Positions 63,458 to 64,000 of a stretch of 64,000 nt of DNA are shown one piece after another. The notes beneath the pieces were generated by a model. It was given only the letters and a program-made list of their open reading frames with translations, ran no database searches and was not told the origin of the DNA. The position numbers and the translations under genes were made by a program. The stretch covers positions 17,191-81,190 of the forward strand of contig NZ_KB898725.1 of NCBI RefSeq assembly GCF_000377785.1, written 5' to 3'. The stretch is from Thioalkalivibrio sp. ALJ24 (lineage in GTDB: Bacteria; Pseudomonadota; Gammaproteobacteria; Ectothiorhodospirales; Ectothiorhodospiraceae). Each line of letters opens with the position of its first letter. Position 1 is the stretch's first letter.

Positions 63458-64000
63458 TCAGCGGATGGAGAAGTTGACCGGTACCACGATCTCGAACTCG
63501 TCCCGGCCGATGGCATCCGGAGCCGGGAACGGATCGGCGCGGTCCACCATCTCTTCCACCGCCCGGTCCAGAAGATCCGACCCGGAACTCTCTTCGATCC
63601 GGTAATCGATCACGTTGCCATCGCGGTCGAGCTGCAGCCACACCTCGACGGTACCCTCTTCGCGACGGCGCTGCGCCTGCCTGGGATATCGCTTGTGATC
63701 CTCCACCCAGGCCTGCAGCTCCGCCATGTAGTCGGGATCGGCGCCCGGCTGCCCGCCACCCTCGGCATCGTCCGCGGACGGCTGTTCCGCGGTCCCCTCG
63801 GCGCCTTCCTCGTCCTCGGCCGCCTCGGCGTCGGTGGCCTCGGGGGCCTCCTCGGTGGCGGCGTGCTCAGTGTCCGTGGGCTCAGGCTCCGGTTTGGGCT
63901 CCGGTTTGGGCTCCGGTTTGGGCTCCGGTTTGGGCTCCGGTTCGGGCTCCGGTTCGGGCTCCGGTTCGGGCTCCGGTTCGGGCTCCGGTTCGGGCTCCGG
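63458..64000 (-). CDS. tonB: TonB energy transducer, C-terminal part
   Basis: Gene cut by the window end: 180 codons are visible. The C-terminal TonB domain (AWVEDHKRYPRQAQRRREEGTVEVWLQLDRDGNVIDYRIEESSGSDLLDRAVEEMVDRADPFPAPDA) is canonical. Upstream is a long acidic/Pro-rich spacer with tandem PEPK and PEPE units (63885-64000). TonB spans the periplasm and couples the inner-membrane ExbB-ExbD motor to receptors such as the one in this window. The N-terminal anchor and ExbB/ExbD genes are beyond the end. Confidence 0.92.
   Translation of the reverse strand, partial: PEPEPEPEPEPEPEPEPEPEPEPKPEPKPEPKPEPKPEPEPTDTEHAATEEAPEATDAEAAEDEEGAEGTAEQPSADDAEGGGQPGADPDYMAELQAWVEDHKRYPRQAQRRREEGTVEVWLQLDRDGNVIDYRIEESSGSDLLDRAVEEMVDRADPFPAPDAIGRDEFEIVVPVNFSIR
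63885..64000. repeat. 12-bp tandem repeat in the TonB Pro-rich spacer
   Basis: About nine or more copies of a 12-bp unit (GGCTCCGGTTTG and its GGCTCCGGTTCG variant) run to the window end. On the minus strand they give Pro-Glu-Pro-Lys and Pro-Glu-Pro-Glu. The unit keeps frame. Confidence 0.95.

Overview
The window looks like a chromosomal segment of a high-GC gammaproteobacterium. The gene set (RNase G, YhdP, TldD/TldE, HslR, YcgN, YchJ and the pcnB-folK-pan run), the acidic proteins and a BCCT-type compatible-solute transporter fit a salt-adapted member of the Ectothiorhodospiraceae (Thioalkalivibrio-like). That assignment is inferred from gene content and style, not from a search. Coding density is very high. 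No tRNA, rRNA, CRISPR array, insertion sequence or prophage gene was seen.

Layout. 1-4.0 kb: the 3' end of purN, a DUF3108 protein, an orphan lipoamide-dehydrogenase-like flavoprotein, and a secreted protein of unknown function. 4.1-10.1 kb: a 1692-residue hybrid histidine kinase (six PAS, one GAF, two receiver domains, one HPt) overlapping a receiver-GGDEF diguanylate cyclase by 4 nt. 10.1-19.8 kb (minus): tldE/pmbA, an 86-aa orphan, tldD, a nitrilase-family amidase, yhdP and rng. 19.8-23.1 kb (minus): a tight four-gene run of perM-like transporter, unknown protein, a glutamine-amidotransferase-like protein without its catalytic Cys, and a LysR regulator. 23.2-30.3 kb: a degenerate-GGDEF/EAL protein, a TM2 protein, a BCCT transporter, a zinc peptidase and a lipoprotein lipase. 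30.5-41.8 kb: gdhA, a soluble sugar dehydrogenase, clpB with a textbook sigma-32 promoter, fpr, a J-domain protein, ychJ, a YeeZ-like SDR, a 1-Cys peroxiredoxin, a DUF938 methyltransferase, and a secreted DUF151-PDZ protein. 41.8-48.0 kb: pgi, glgA and ppc (central carbon and glycogen). 48.1-52.9 kb (minus): pcnB-folK-dNK-panB-panC-panD. 53-58.4 kb: NUDIX, hslR, a GST, a GGCT/ycgN/unknown overlapping trio, an orphan Kdo-transferase-like protein, and a 72-aa miniature flagellar-rod-like protein with an unknown partner. 58.4-64 kb: a SEL1 protein, a Met-rich lipoprotein, then an iron cluster of TonB-dependent receptor, hemP, bfr, a secreted unknown and tonB (cut by the window end).

Functional themes are c-di-GMP signalling (two proteins plus the hybrid kinase), pantothenate/folate/RNA-tail metabolism in one operon, oxidative and heat stress (clpB, hslR, peroxiredoxin, fpr), and iron uptake and storage. 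I did not find a clearly new multi-gene system. The best leads are the LysR/dead-GATase/167-aa/PerM module, the secreted DUF151-PDZ protein, and the miniature rod-like gene pair.
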